A stretch of 64,000 nt of DNA from the NCBI RefSeq assembly GCF_001676785.2, contig NZ_CP015910.2, forward strand, positions 496,001 to 560,000, written 5' to 3'. Of the stretch, positions 43,722-54,096 are shown one piece after another. Under the pieces are notes generated by a model. That model was given only the letters and a program-made list of their open reading frames with translations. It had not been told where the DNA came from and did no database searches. Source of the DNA: Brachyspira hyodysenteriae ATCC 27164. Lineage in GTDB: Bacteria > Spirochaetota > Brachyspiria > Brachyspirales > Brachyspiraceae. Position 1 is the first letter of the stretch, and each line of letters begins with the position of its first letter. The position numbers were made by a program, and so were the translations under genes.

Positions 43722-43764
43722 TTAAGAGAGTATGTGTATTTTTAATATGCATACTCTTTTTTAA
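43722..43764 (+). terminator. Terminator after the GH57 gene
   Basis: AAGAGAGTATG and CATACTCTTTT pair around an A/T loop, followed by T run. The remaining spacer to tmRNA (43765-44056) is A/T-rich with no supported feature. Confidence 0.85.
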
Positions 43765-44056
43765 TGTTAAAGTTTTATATTTTTTATAAAATATTTAATT
43801 AAATTATATTTCTATATTTTTTATGATAATTGATATTAGGTAAATTTTGTTATATAGAGTTGGTTATATTAAAATTATTTAATATGTATAATGATTTATA
43901 GGCTTTATTTATTTGAGTCATTTAATTCGTTTTCTAGTATTTTATTCTTGTAGTAAATATAGAATTGTATTGATAAACTGCTTATTATTATTTTATAAGA
44001 ATAATTATTATATATAAACCCAAAAATATATTATTTATAATGATGCATGAAAAAAT

Positions 44057-44406
44057 TGGAGATGGCGGGACTCGAACCCGCGTCCTACGAAGCGTACCAC
44101 ATTCGTCTACATAGCATATCTTATCTTTAAAGGTTTCGCCTTATAGGTAGAAGACAAGCAGAAAAACTATAAGACTAGCATGAGTGTACGTAATATTAGG
44201 CTCATACGGCACCTAATACAAGTTCTATGTGTTTTGGCACCGAAAAAGCAACCCATAGACAAATCACTTAATCAGCGGCAACTTCAATTAAGCTGCAAGT
44301 GCGTATTCGTCTGCACTTATTTTTTAGTATGATATTAACGTGCATACACCTAGCACGACTATGCAAAATATGTTCCAACCATCGCAGTCGAAGCCGGAGC
44401 ATCCCC
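44057..44406 (-). ncRNA. ssrA: Transfer-messenger RNA
   Basis: Rescues stalled ribosomes by trans-translation. The tRNA-like ends pair: 5' GGGGATG (44406-44400) with CATCTCC (44064-44058), with one G-U pair. The 3' part has a T-arm GGGTTCGAGTCCC. The tag reading frame near 44290-44318 ends GCA CTT GCA GCT TAA, encoding ...ADEYALAA; the resume codon is probably the GCA giving an eight-residue tag. CCA is not encoded. About 350 nt, standard one-piece tmRNA. Confidence 0.95.
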
Positions 44407-44430
44407 TTTCAAAGAACAAATATTGTTTTC

Positions 44431-44458
44431 ATAATATCATTTATAATAAAATTGTCAA
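44431..44458 (-). promoter_or_regulatory. tmRNA promoter
   Basis: On the minus strand TTGACA (44458-44453), 16-base spacer, TATTAT (44436-44431), 24 bases before the mature 5' end. Confidence 0.7.
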
Positions 44459-44568
44459 TATTGAAATTTATATTAAATATTGAAACAGTATGTTTTTTAT
44501 GCATTTCTATCTTGAATTTTTTCTATAAATTCTATATCATATTTTTAAAATGTATATTTGGAACAATT

Positions 44569-46386
44569 ATGAAAAATAGAATTAGACTCATATTAAGTTT
44601 TACAATTCCATACATAATTTTTATATCAATAATATCTGTTATTTTACTTTCAATATTTATTCCACTAAACAGAGAGTTTTATTTTAATAAAATATCATTA
44701 AATATAGAATTGGCAAAAAGTGATATAGAAAGCCGAGTTGATGATATTGTAAATTCTCTTACCTTTTTGAGCTCTTATGCAGAAATTGGAATCACTACTC
44801 CAAATATAGCACAAACTATAACTAATGTGAAAAAATTTGGAAATTATTTTGATGTATTTTACTGCAATACTGTGCCTTATAATAGGGGAGGTATATTTAT
44901 AAGTTCAAGAATAACATATCCTAGAAATTATGATCAAACTGCAAGGGAATGGTATCAGAATGCTTCAAAAGGTCAGAATGATTTGTATATAACAGCTCCT
45001 TATATTGATTTTAATTCTGGAAAATTAGTTATAACATTTATTAATAAAATAATGCGCAATAATAGATTGGCTGGATATTTTGGTATTGATTTTGATAATA
45101 TGAATACTGTTGTAGGCAATGCTAATAATGATTTTATCGAATCTATAAATGTAGTTACAGAAGACGGACTATATATAACTCATGAAAATGCTGAATATCT
45201 TATGAATCCGAATATGCTTATTTTTAATGATAATTTATTTTCATCATATAAAAATAATATGCAAGACTCAGGAATTTATATAAAAGATAAATATTGGTAT
45301 TCTATAAGAAAAATTGATAATGCTCCTTGGTATATAGCAGCTAAAGGAGATGCTTCATATTATTTTAGTGTAAATAGATATTTAATAATATTTTTAATAG
45401 CTTTTGGAATATTGTTTATAATTGGAGAACTTATAATTGTTTCTATATCTTTGATACCTTTATCTGACAGATTAGATGATGTTATAGTGAGTTTAGAGAA
45501 TATGGCTAATGGAGATTTTACATCAAGAATCAAAGAGCATAAATTGATGGACAGCAGTGCTAGAAAACTTTCTAATGTTATGGAAAAGATGCAGAGAAAT
45601 ATTGGTAAGACTATGTATAAAATAAAGACAGGGGTTGAAGAAGTTAATAAAAATGGAGAGGCAATAGCGAATGTAAGTATTGAGTTATCTAATAAGGCTA
45701 ATGAACAGAGCGTATCTTTAAATAATTTAATAGGCGCCATAAATGCTATATCTTCTTCTATAGAATATGCTTCTAAAAAAACAGACTCTGCTAAGATGAT
45801 GAGTGATGAATCTTTTGAGAACACTAAAGTCGGTGTTAAAATGATTGGCGAAATAAAGAATAATATGAATGAGATAACAGAGGCTAGTAATCAAATTGCT
45901 AATATTATAGAAACTATACAGGCAATAGCTTCTCAAACAAATATACTTGCTCTTAATGCAGCAGTAGAGGCAGCACGTGCCGGAGATCAGGGAAGGGGAT
46001 TTGCTGTTGTTGCAAGCGAGGTACGTTCTCTAGCTCAAACTGTAACCAACTCAGCTGATAATATTACTAATATAGTTGAAGGGGCTGTTTCAAAAATAGA
46101 ACATGGAAGTGAGTTTGTAAGCAAATCATCTGAAGTTCTTAATAGTATAGAATCTTCATCTCTGGAATCTTCAAATTCTTTATCAGAAATATATAAAATG
46201 TCTAATGAGAAAAAATCAGGTATAGATAATATTAATAATATAGTAGCTAAAATTAATGATATCACAATAAGTAATGCAAAATTCGCTAATGAAAGTGCCG
46301 AGTCTAGTGTTAAGGCTTCTAAAATAGTAAATGAAATAGTAGATGAACTTTCTTTCTTCAAGTTTAAAAGTTCAAATAAGGATTAG
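44569..46386 (+). CDS. Methyl-accepting chemotaxis protein with Cache sensor (first of tandem pair)
   Basis: 605-residue transmembrane chemoreceptor. TM1 is at about 10-32; a periplasmic dCache sensor follows ([13 protein letters not shown] ... [20 protein letters not shown]), then TM2 at about 265-288, HAMP and the cytoplasmic signalling hairpin tip [21 protein letters not shown]. Signals to CheA through CheW. The open frame extends to 44299 but that region lies over the tmRNA gene; ATG 44569 with TTGGAA upstream is the start. Six bases separate it from its paralogue. Confidence 0.95.
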   Translation: MKNRIRLILSFTIPYIIFISIISVILLSIFIPLNREFYFNKISLNIELAKSDIESRVDDIVNSLTFLSSYAEIGITTPNIAQTITNVKKFGNYFDVFYCNTVPYNRGGIFISSRITYPRNYDQTAREWYQNASKGQNDLYITAPYIDFNSGKLVITFINKIMRNNRLAGYFGIDFDNMNTVVGNANNDFIESINVVTEDGLYITHENAEYLMNPNMLIFNDNLFSSYKNNMQDSGIYIKDKYWYSIRKIDNAPWYIAAKGDASYYFSVNRYLIIFLIAFGILFIIGELIIVSISLIPLSDRLDDVIVSLENMANGDFTSRIKEHKLMDSSARKLSNVMEKMQRNIGKTMYKIKTGVEEVNKNGEAIANVSIELSNKANEQSVSLNNLIGAINAISSSIEYASKKTDSAKMMSDESFENTKVGVKMIGEIKNNMNEITEASNQIANIIETIQAIASQTNILALNAAVEAARAGDQGRGFAVVASEVRSLAQTVTNSADNITNIVEGAVSKIEHGSEFVSKSSEVLNSIESSSLESSNSLSEIYKMSNEKKSGIDNINNIVAKINDITISNAKFANESAESSVKASKIVNEIVDELSFFKFKSSNKD

Positions 46387-46392
46387 AATAAT

Positions 46393-48213
46393 ATGAGAAA
46401 TAATATTAAGCTTCTTTTAAAATTAATAATTCCATATTCTTTATTTATTATAATATCATCTGCTATTATATTTGTTTTATTTATAAGAATATATAAATCT
46501 GATTATATAGAACAGATATCAATAAATATCGATAAAATAGGGTATTACATAGAAAGAGATATTGATAATGTTAATTTGGTTTTGAATATACTTGATTCTT
46601 ATGCGGTAGCTGAGTTAACTCCTTATGAAATCGGATTATCTATGAGTAATGTTTATAATAAAAGACAGGAATTTTTTGATATACTTTATGGAGATACAAT
46701 ACCATTTTCTGAAGGCGGATTATTTTTAAGTGTAACACATCAATATCCTACTAATTATGATCAAACTTCCAGAGTATGGTATAAAGGTGCTTTAACTACT
46801 AATGGAATATATATTACAGATCCTTATATAGATTTTAATACAAAAAAACTTCTAATTACTTTTTCAAAGGCTGTTTATACTAATGGTAGACTAAAAGGTG
46901 TTATAGGTATAGATTTTTCAAGTGTTAGTAATGTAAGAACAGAAGGAAATATAGATAAAAATAATATATTTTTGATTACATCTGATGGAACTTATATTAA
47001 GCATAGCAACCCTGACTATGTTTTGAAAGAAGGTGTTAATATATTTAATACTGATAAATTATTTGAAGGTACTGAAGAGTATGTTAATAATATAGCTTCT
47101 CCTATAAAAATAAAAAATAATAATTGGTATTCTATTCGTAAAATACCTAATACAAATTTGGCTTTGGCTGTAAAAGGAAGTTTAGACGATTATAAATCTG
47201 TTTTTAATAAAACAATTTTTATATTTTTTGGTATAGTTATATTTTTATTAGTTATGGGAATATTTTTAACAGCTATAGTTCTTCTTCCTCTTTCAAGATA
47301 TTTGGATATGGCAATTACAGCTATTGATAATATGGCAGAGGGTAATTTTTCATATAGAATAGATAAAGGTATATTATCAAAACATAATAGGGCAGGTGAT
47401 TTGGCACGTGCTATAGATAAAATGGAAGCTAATATTGGTAAGCTTATATTCAAAATAAAAAAAGCAATAGAGGATATTAATAGCGTAGGAGTAGAAATAT
47501 CACAATCTAGTGAGAAGCTTCTTGAAAGGGCTTATATACAGGCAGTTAATTTGGAGAAACTTGATGAGGCTTTAAAAAATATAGGAACAGCAATTAATTT
47601 ATCATCAATTAGTGTTGCTACTTCTAAAGATTCTATGGAAAAGATGGAGAATACAACTCAGACAGGTGTTCAGACTATAAATGAAATAGAAAGTAATATG
47701 AATGAAATACAGGCTTCAAGTAAAAAAATATTTGAGATAACAAAGTCCATAGAGTCAATAGCATTGCAGACAAATATATTAGCACTTAATGCCGCAGTAG
47801 AAGCAGCAAGAGCAGGAGAGCAGGGCAGAGGCTTTGCTGTTGTTGCAAGCGAAATAAGAAAATTAGCAACTACCGTTTCTCAGGCAACTAAAGATATAAC
47901 AGTGATAGTTGAAAATGCTGTAACTAAAATAGATAATGGAAGTACTTCAGTTTCAAGAACTTCTATAACATTGGAGCATATAGCAAAAAGTTCAGTTGAA
48001 ACTTCTTCTATACTTTTGGATATATCCTCTTCTTCAAATGAAGAGATAGAACGTATAAATAATATTAATAATGATATAGGCGTTATTAATGAAATAATGA
48101 TTAAAAATGAAGAGCTTTCAAAAGATGCTTCTGATGCTAGTGCTAAAACTTCAAAGATGGCCGAAGATATAGTAAAAGAATTATCATTCTTTAAATTTGG
48201 TCATGGTAAATAA
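46393..48213 (+). CDS. Methyl-accepting chemotaxis protein with Cache sensor (second of tandem pair)
   Basis: 606 residues with the same layout as the preceding gene: TM1, dCache domain ([13 protein letters not shown] ... [17 protein letters not shown]), TM2, HAMP and signalling tip [21 protein letters not shown]. The sensors diverge more than the cytoplasmic part, so the pair probably detects related but distinct ligands. Followed by a strong terminator shared with the convergent LysM gene. Confidence 0.95.
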   Translation: MRNNIKLLLKLIIPYSLFIIISSAIIFVLFIRIYKSDYIEQISINIDKIGYYIERDIDNVNLVLNILDSYAVAELTPYEIGLSMSNVYNKRQEFFDILYGDTIPFSEGGLFLSVTHQYPTNYDQTSRVWYKGALTTNGIYITDPYIDFNTKKLLITFSKAVYTNGRLKGVIGIDFSSVSNVRTEGNIDKNNIFLITSDGTYIKHSNPDYVLKEGVNIFNTDKLFEGTEEYVNNIASPIKIKNNNWYSIRKIPNTNLALAVKGSLDDYKSVFNKTIFIFFGIVIFLLVMGIFLTAIVLLPLSRYLDMAITAIDNMAEGNFSYRIDKGILSKHNRAGDLARAIDKMEANIGKLIFKIKKAIEDINSVGVEISQSSEKLLERAYIQAVNLEKLDEALKNIGTAINLSSISVATSKDSMEKMENTTQTGVQTINEIESNMNEIQASSKKIFEITKSIESIALQTNILALNAAVEAARAGEQGRGFAVVASEIRKLATTVSQATKDITVIVENAVTKIDNGSTSVSRTSITLEHIAKSSVETSSILLDISSSSNEEIERINNINNDIGVINEIMIKNEELSKDASDASAKTSKMAEDIVKELSFFKFGHGK

Positions 48214-48233
48214 AATAGAATAAAATTAAGAAT

Positions 48234-48278
48234 AAAAAAATAGTAAAACAATTTTATATATTGTTTTACTATTTTTTA
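48234..48278. terminator. Bidirectional terminator
   Basis: AATAGTAAAACAAT and ATTGTTTTACTATT form a 14-base perfect stem around a 5-base loop, with A and T runs on both sides. Confidence 0.92.
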
Positions 48279-48324
48279 TTATGATATTAATATATATAGT
48301 TTTTTATTATAAGTGTAGATTTTT

Positions 48325-50142
48325 TTAACTTTTAGGAAGAAGTTTAACAGGATCTATTGATCTTCCCTGATAAGAAATCTTAAAATATAGTTCGCTTCTA
48401 TCTATCATACCAGTATCGCCAATGTCTCCTATATAATCTCCTTTCTTTACTATATCTCCAAGTTTAACATTTATCTTAGAAAGATGAGCATAAGAAGTAT
48501 TATATCCGTTTTTATGTTTAAGTATTATAACAGTACCGAATCCTCTTATATTATCAGCATATTCTACGATTCCGTCATCAGAAGCTACAACTTTGTCTCC
48601 TACATCTCCTAATATATTCACACCTCTGTTTGCAAGTTTATCAGAAGCTACTCCATATCCTGAAATTATTATTCCTTTATAAGGCCATATAAAAGAGCTG
48701 TCAGGTAATATAGAATCATCATTAAAAGAATAAGGCACCATTTTTGCTGTTTTTACTTTTAGATTGGCGCCGACATATAATTTATATTCATTAGCATTTT
48801 TTATATTATTAAGCTGCATTAAATCTCTTAAATCCATTTTATGTTTTTTTGCTATTGAGTATAAACTATCTCCGCTTTGAACTTTATAATTTGATATTAC
48901 TAAAGTAGTTGTTTTTTTAGGGTTAGCATATACTTTAAGATTATCTCCAACTTTCAAAATATATTTGTCATTTATATTATTTATGGAGTATAATTCTACT
49001 AGATCCATTCCTCTTGCTAGAGCTATTCCGCTTAAAGTATCACCGCTTTTTACTTTATAATTTTCCAAAGTTCTGTATGTTGTTGATGTTGAAGAACTTG
49101 TTATATTAATATTATCATATATTTTTAAAGTATCTCCTACTTTAAGCACATAATTATTTTTTAGATTATTTAATTGAAGAAGATCTTTCAAAGACATAGA
49201 ATTTCTTAATGCTATCTCTCCAAGAGTATCTCCGTTTTTTACTCTATATGTTTTTATAGTTTTGCTTTGTGTATTTGAGGCATTTTCTCTTGCATATATT
49301 TTTAATTTTTCGCCTGTTCTTAATTTGTATTTTAAAGGATCATCTATATTGTTAATTCTTAGAAAATCATTTACGCTAATATCATTTTGAAAAGCTATTC
49401 CGTATAAGGTATCGCCGCTTTTTACAGTATAGTATTCTATTTCTTTTCCTGTATCTTTTTCATTATTTGTGTTTAAATTATTTTCTTTTTTAGATGATTT
49501 AACATACATAGTTTTACCTACATATAGTTTATATTTATCAGGATCATCTATATTATTAATCTTTAAAAATTCGCTTGCTGTCATACCATGAGAGAAAGCT
49601 ATTCCGTATAAAGTATCACCGCTTTGCACTTTATAAGTATCATAATTTTCTGTATTATCACTATTATTTATATTATTTGAAGAAGCATTATTTTCTTTTT
49701 GATTATTTGCTACTTTAAGAGTTTGTCCTACTCTAAGATTATATTTATTGGCATCTTTAATATTATTTATAGCTAGAAATTCATTAGCAGTCATTCCATG
49801 GGCAAATGCTATACCAAATAAAGTATCCCCGTTTTTTACTTTATAATCTTTGTATGAGTTTCCTTCTTCTCCTTTCAAGCCGAAAACTTTATTATCAGAG
49901 TCATATACAAGAGTATAACCTTTATCTTTTACTTTTAAAGTTTCTCCTACTCTAAGATTATATTTATCAGGATCTTTTATATTATTAACTTTTAAAAATT
50001 CATTTGCACTCATATCATGAGCGAAAGCTATTCCAAATAAAGTATCGCCGTTTTTTACTTTATAATCTATATAATCAGCCGCAAAATTAAGCGAGGCAAA
50101 AGTGCATCCTATAATGGAAGCATATTTAAAAATATTTTTCAT
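48325..50142 (-). CDS. Seven-LysM protein with degenerate M23 domain
   Basis: 605 residues, exported (signal peptide about 1-22). Seven LysM domains, each starting YKVKxGDTL, occupy residues about 26-455 and bind peptidoglycan. The C-terminal M23 domain (from FIWPYKGIIISGYG) lacks most zinc ligands: HxGIDI reads NRGVNI and the final HLHFEI reads ELYFKI; only YAHLS is kept. It therefore probably activates an amidase, like NlpD/EnvC, rather than cutting wall itself. LysM units 1-4 are more alike than 5-7. Confidence 0.92.
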   Translation of the reverse strand: MKNIFKYASIIGCTFASLNFAADYIDYKVKNGDTLFGIAFAHDMSANEFLKVNNIKDPDKYNLRVGETLKVKDKGYTLVYDSDNKVFGLKGEEGNSYKDYKVKNGDTLFGIAFAHGMTANEFLAINNIKDANKYNLRVGQTLKVANNQKENNASSNNINNSDNTENYDTYKVQSGDTLYGIAFSHGMTASEFLKINNIDDPDKYKLYVGKTMYVKSSKKENNLNTNNEKDTGKEIEYYTVKSGDTLYGIAFQNDISVNDFLRINNIDDPLKYKLRTGEKLKIYARENASNTQSKTIKTYRVKNGDTLGEIALRNSMSLKDLLQLNNLKNNYVLKVGDTLKIYDNINITSSSTSTTYRTLENYKVKSGDTLSGIALARGMDLVELYSINNINDKYILKVGDNLKVYANPKKTTTLVISNYKVQSGDSLYSIAKKHKMDLRDLMQLNNIKNANEYKLYVGANLKVKTAKMVPYSFNDDSILPDSSFIWPYKGIIISGYGVASDKLANRGVNILGDVGDKVVASDDGIVEYADNIRGFGTVIILKHKNGYNTSYAHLSKINVKLGDIVKKGDYIGDIGDTGMIDRSELYFKISYQGRSIDPVKLLPKS

Positions 50143-50172
50143 AATTATTATTTTCTTAGTTCAATAAAGGCT

Positions 50173-50451
50173 TTAATTTGCTATTTCAAAAACTTCATCT
50201 ACAAGAGGATCTGAAGGCGTAACCGTAACAGTTACCTCTTTAACACTTGACATCTGAGGTCCTATCTTGATTTTTTCTACAAACTCATCAATATCATTTT
50301 TAGTCTGTAAATATCCAATAACTTCTACAGAACCGTCATAATTATTCCATACCTTTCCGCCGACTTTCATTTCATCGGCCACCTGTTTAGCATAGTATCT
50401 GAAGCCTACGCCTTGAACTCTTCCTTTTAATATAATATCTACTTTAAACAT
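50173..50451 (-). CDS. acyP: Acylphosphatase
   Basis: Hydrolyses acyl phosphates such as acetyl phosphate and carbamoyl phosphate. 92 residues, the normal size. GRVQGVGFRYYAKQVADE contains the phosphate-binding loop and catalytic Arg, and GKVWNNYDGSVEV the catalytic Asn. Sits 30 bases upstream of the LysM gene in transcription order, so it may be co-transcribed. Confidence 0.96.
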   Translation of the reverse strand: MFKVDIILKGRVQGVGFRYYAKQVADEMKVGGKVWNNYDGSVEVIGYLQTKNDIDEFVEKIKIGPQMSSVKEVTVTVTPSDPLVDEVFEIAN

Positions 50452-50502
50452 ACATAGATTATCGGAAATATATTTTATGGAATTTATATCAAGAAATAAA
50501 AA

Positions 50503-50531
50503 TTGACAATTTATATAAAGGACTATAAAAT
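50503..50531 (+). promoter_or_regulatory. Promoter of the RsmC-like gene, placing start at or near the ATG
   Basis: TTGACA (50503-50508), 17-base spacer, TAAAAT (50526-50531). Expected transcription start is about 50538, one base before ATG 50539, implying a leaderless mRNA. Confidence 0.55.
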
Positions 50532-50538
50532 ATTTAAA

Positions 50539-51180
50539 ATGTATAATATAGAAATTGCTATAAAAAATATTGATTTAAAATTTACTTCAAATGATAAATT
50601 ATTTTCACCTAAAAATATAGATATAGGTACATTATCTATGATTAATGAAATAAATTTTGAAGATGAAAATAAAATTTTAGATTTAGGCTGCGGATATGGA
50701 GTTGTTGGAATATTAGCAGCAAAAATAATAGGTGAGGATAAAGTAGTTATGTGCGATATAGATGCTGAGGCAGTAGAAATATCAAAGCATAATGCTGTTT
50801 TAAATAATGTTTCAAATATTAATATTATTCAAAGCGATGGATTAAGAAATATAATTGATAATGATTTTTCTATGATACTTTCAAATCCTCCTTATCATAC
50901 AGATTTCTCTGTTGCAAAACATTTTATAGAATCAGGATTTTATAAATTGGCATTGAATGGCAAATTTGTTATGGTAACTAAGAGGCTAGATTGGTATAAA
51001 AATAAACTATCTTCTGTTTTTGGAGGAGTAAAGGTAAAAGAAATAAATGGGTATTATATTTTTATATCTGAAAAGAGAAATATGATAGACTCAAATAAAA
51101 TAAAAAAGAAATTAAAAAAAGAAAATAGAGAAATTCTTAAAAGTATGAAATCTAATAAATCTAAAAAAAATTATAAATGA
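50539..51180 (+). CDS. RsmC/RlmG-type small-domain methyltransferase
   Basis: 213 residues. ILDLGCGYGVVGILAA is SAM motif I and SNPPYH is the NPPY motif that holds a target base amino group, so it probably methylates guanine N2 in rRNA. The C-terminus is Lys-rich (KIKKKLKKENREILK), suited to RNA binding. An upstream TTG at 50503 is the -35 box and is rejected as start. Only the small catalytic half of full-length RsmC is present, as in many bacteria. Overlaps the convergent PAP2 gene by ten bases. Confidence 0.85.
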   Translation: MYNIEIAIKNIDLKFTSNDKLFSPKNIDIGTLSMINEINFEDENKILDLGCGYGVVGILAAKIIGEDKVVMCDIDAEAVEISKHNAVLNNVSNINIIQSDGLRNIIDNDFSMILSNPPYHTDFSVAKHFIESGFYKLALNGKFVMVTKRLDWYKNKLSSVFGGVKVKEINGYYIFISEKRNMIDSNKIKKKLKKENREILKSMKSNKSKKNYK

Positions 51181-51848
51181 CCTATTATAGGAAGCCCTGT
51201 TATATAGAAAAATAATACATTTGATAAAAGTCCTATTATAGTACCAAATATTATTCCAAATATAACATCGAAAGGATAATGCAAACCTACATATACTCGG
51301 CTGAATGCTATAAGCGATGCTATAGGATAGAAAAGTAAAGCGGAATATAAACTATAACTTCCCATAGAAAATGATACTGAAAAAGCTACCATTGTATGTC
51401 CTGAAGGGAATGAATGTTTATCAGGAGGATACATTATAGGTATTTTTTGATGTTTTTTATAAGGTCTTGTTCTGCTGAAGAAGCTTTTTATATACAAGAA
51501 TAAAAATATACATATGAAAATTCCTGTTACGGCTCTTGAAAAATATAAAGCAGCATAATCTATTCTAAACATATAGAATATTAAATAGATTGTCATCCAT
51601 ATATATCCATCACCCATTCTGCTCATAAATTTCATGAAAGTTTTTACAGGGCCTTTTCTATTGTCTTTAAATATTTTTAAAAATAATTTATTATCTATAT
51701 TGGACATAAATCTTATCAATGGAAGATTATTTATATAATTTATTCTTTTTTGTTTTCTTCGTTTTTTTAGAATTTTTTTGATTTTTTTTCTAATTTTTTT
51801 GCGGTTTTTAGGGTTATTATCATTAATGTTATTTTGTTCGTTTTCCAT
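51171..51848 (-). CDS. PAP2-family membrane phosphatase
   Basis: 225-residue integral membrane lipid phosphatase. The three motifs are complete: KSFFSRTRP (KxxxxxxRP), FPSGHT (PSGH) and SRVYVGLHYPFD (SRxxxxxHxxxD). A very basic N-terminal region of about 40 residues (RKKIRKKIKKILKKRRKQKR) precedes about six membrane helices. Likely acts on phosphatidate or undecaprenyl pyrophosphate; which is not clear. Confidence 0.92.
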   Translation of the reverse strand: MENEQNNINDNNPKNRKKIRKKIKKILKKRRKQKRINYINNLPLIRFMSNIDNKLFLKIFKDNRKGPVKTFMKFMSRMGDGYIWMTIYLIFYMFRIDYAALYFSRAVTGIFICIFLFLYIKSFFSRTRPYKKHQKIPIMYPPDKHSFPSGHTMVAFSVSFSMGSYSLYSALLFYPIASLIAFSRVYVGLHYPFDVIFGIIFGTIIGLLSNVLFFYITGLPIIGHL

Positions 51849-52032
51849 ATAAAGAAGTCCAATTTAATGATTTATAATAAAATACCATAAAATATAAATA
51901 AATCAACTGCTATATAGAGAATATTGAAAATATCTGTATATATTAACATTTTAAAATATTTAGTGATTTTTTTAAAGTTTCCGAAAATGGTACAAACATA
52001 TAAGAAAAATTTAATTTTTAGGATATGAAAAG

Positions 52033-52785
52033 GTGCTTGTAGGAAATGATGCTTATGAAAAGTTTATAGATTATATAGAAAATATTATAAACTTTAATTT
52101 TTTATCACATATACCTGGCTCTGATTATACTATAGAAATGCAAAGGGAATCTATAATCAATATAGTAAAAAGATCAAATACTAATGAATCTTTTTTAGAT
52201 TATATATCATATACATATACTATATTTGAAAATGATATAATAAAGCAGATATTATCTATATCTTGGGTTAAAGGAAATGGAGAAGAAGATAAAATAATCA
52301 ATGATGATAAATTTGAACTTGATAATGAAGAATTAGTTAATTATATTTCAATACTTTTAGTTTTAAGAGATATAATGCATACAAGCTATATAGCATCTCT
52401 TCCAATATATTATGAATATAAATATGAACAAAAAGAATTTATTGATAAAGCCAGAGAAATGATAGATCATTCTATATCTAATATATCCACTTTGGAGCAT
52501 ATTAATCCTATGTTTATAGCAATAGCAGCTAAAAGCGTTATTCCTTATTCTATAACAAATGATGAGCTTTCTTCTTCATCTAAGCTTATAGCAATACTTT
52601 TTAATTTATCGAGAATAATGGCATCATATCCTTATACGGATAAAATTATAGAAAATACTCAGCCTATATTTTCAAGTGCTTTATACAATTTGGTTAATAA
52701 TGCTTCTTTTTTAGGATTGGATTATAAGATGATTAGAGTCATATATGATAAAGCAAAAACAGGAGAAATAAAGTGGAAAAATTAA
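52033..52785 (+). CDS. Hypothetical helical protein
   Basis: 250 residues, no signal, no recognised family, predominantly helical (VNYISILLVLRDIMHTSYIASLPIYYEYKY). Starts with GTG 52033, preceded by AGGAT. Its end overlaps the next gene by 13 bases, so the two are translationally coupled and probably work together. Function unknown. Confidence 0.65.
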   Translation: MLVGNDAYEKFIDYIENIINFNFLSHIPGSDYTIEMQRESIINIVKRSNTNESFLDYISYTYTIFENDIIKQILSISWVKGNGEEDKIINDDKFELDNEELVNYISILLVLRDIMHTSYIASLPIYYEYKYEQKEFIDKAREMIDHSISNISTLEHINPMFIAIAAKSVIPYSITNDELSSSSKLIAILFNLSRIMASYPYTDKIIENTQPIFSSALYNLVNNASFLGLDYKMIRVIYDKAKTGEIKWKN

Positions 52786-53816
52786 GTAAATATAATATTA
52801 CCTTTATAGTATCTGCTGTATCATCTTTAACTATAATATCGATGTGTGCATATATGATTTTGGATATACCTACATATATTATGAGGGTATTAATGCTTAT
52901 AGAATTTTTATGTTCTTTTTATTTTGTATGCGTATTTTTTTATAAGTTAAATAGATATTCTAGAACGGAAACTTTTTTTTATTTAATTATATATTTAGTT
53001 CCTTTTATATTATCAATATTTGGACTTTTTTATATAACTAACTTTTTTTCTTTGAACAGAGTTTTTTTAAGAGAGAATATTATATCATCTTTTCTTACAA
53101 GAGGGTATCATGTTTTATTTATATTCTATATATCTCATATAATATACTTTTTTTATTTATTTAGCATTGAAAATAAAAATACATTTTATTCTTTGATATC
53201 TTCGAATTTTGTTATAGTTGTTTCTGTTATAATGGCTGTTATATTTATAGTATTATATGGAATAATAAATTGGGTATTTGATAACAAGATAATAACTTCT
53301 TATGAAGATAAAAAAAATGAAATAATATATGAAGCAGGGCTTGCTTTTTCTCAGAATATAAATACTGATGATCTTGAATATGAGGGATTTGCTAAAAGTT
53401 ATGAGATGGTGCTTTTATATTATGATAATGAATTAAAATACAGATCAGAAGATTGGGATGATTTTGAAAGAAGACATTTGCTTTTTGAAACAGCTATCAT
53501 GCTTGGAAATGGATTTTTATTTATGGGCAGCGGAAAAGAATTTATTTATCCGTATTATATGTTTATATTGATATATGTTATAGTAAATTCCATTATACTT
53601 ACATGTTCTATAATGTTTTTTAAATTATTCTTGGATAAAAAATTCAATAACTATGTTAATATTATGATAAAAGGCTTTAAAGAAGACAGCTATATATATG
53701 CAATAGATACTGAGAAAATGGATAATACAGAAATAAAAAAATTAGCAGAATTATATAATAAAAAATTACTTACTTATAAATATAGAGAAAGATTTATAAA
53801 AATGTTTACTAGATAA
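52773..53816 (+). CDS. Membrane sensor-like protein ending in a HAMP-like segment
   Basis: 347 residues, GTG start with GGAG upstream. Four or five transmembrane helices in the first 180 residues, an extracytoplasmic stretch (residues about 185-260), another helix (MFILIYVIVNSIILTCSIMF), then a charged amphipathic region of about 60 residues that resembles a HAMP linker (YNKKLLTYKYRERFIKM). No output domain follows. It may be a truncated sensor or use the overlapping upstream protein as partner. The 274-base spacer after it is A/T-rich with no clear feature. Confidence 0.65.
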   Translation: MEKLSKYNITFIVSAVSSLTIISMCAYMILDIPTYIMRVLMLIEFLCSFYFVCVFFYKLNRYSRTETFFYLIIYLVPFILSIFGLFYITNFFSLNRVFLRENIISSFLTRGYHVLFIFYISHIIYFFYLFSIENKNTFYSLISSNFVIVVSVIMAVIFIVLYGIINWVFDNKIITSYEDKKNEIIYEAGLAFSQNINTDDLEYEGFAKSYEMVLLYYDNELKYRSEDWDDFERRHLLFETAIMLGNGFLFMGSGKEFIYPYYMFILIYVIVNSIILTCSIMFFKLFLDKKFNNYVNIMIKGFKEDSYIYAIDTEKMDNTEIKKLAELYNKKLLTYKYRERFIKMFTR

Positions 53817-54096
53817 AATTGTAATTTTTTATTATAGAAAATCTGTTTTTCATATACATAAATTGTTATAGTTTTCAATTATAATCTATTTATTAATAAT
53901 TTAAGAGTTATCTAATTTTATTTAAAATCATTTTAAAAATATTAATTTATATAAAAAATATTATGTTTATATATTATTTTTTATATAAATTACATATAAT
54001 TCACTTTTACTTGAAACTTTTTTTACATTTTATCGTCTAATATGCTATAATATTAATCAGATATTATAAAATACATATTAAGAAAACAGTTTGATT

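Noticed and set aside
44299-44568. N-terminal extension of the first chemoreceptor
   Set aside because: The extension is antisense to the tmRNA and includes no MCP features; ATG 44569 gives a normal TM1.
50503-50538. TTG start giving a longer RsmC-like protein
   Set aside because: The TTG is the first half of the TTGACA -35 hexamer, and the extra residues do not belong to the family. The same applies at 18500.
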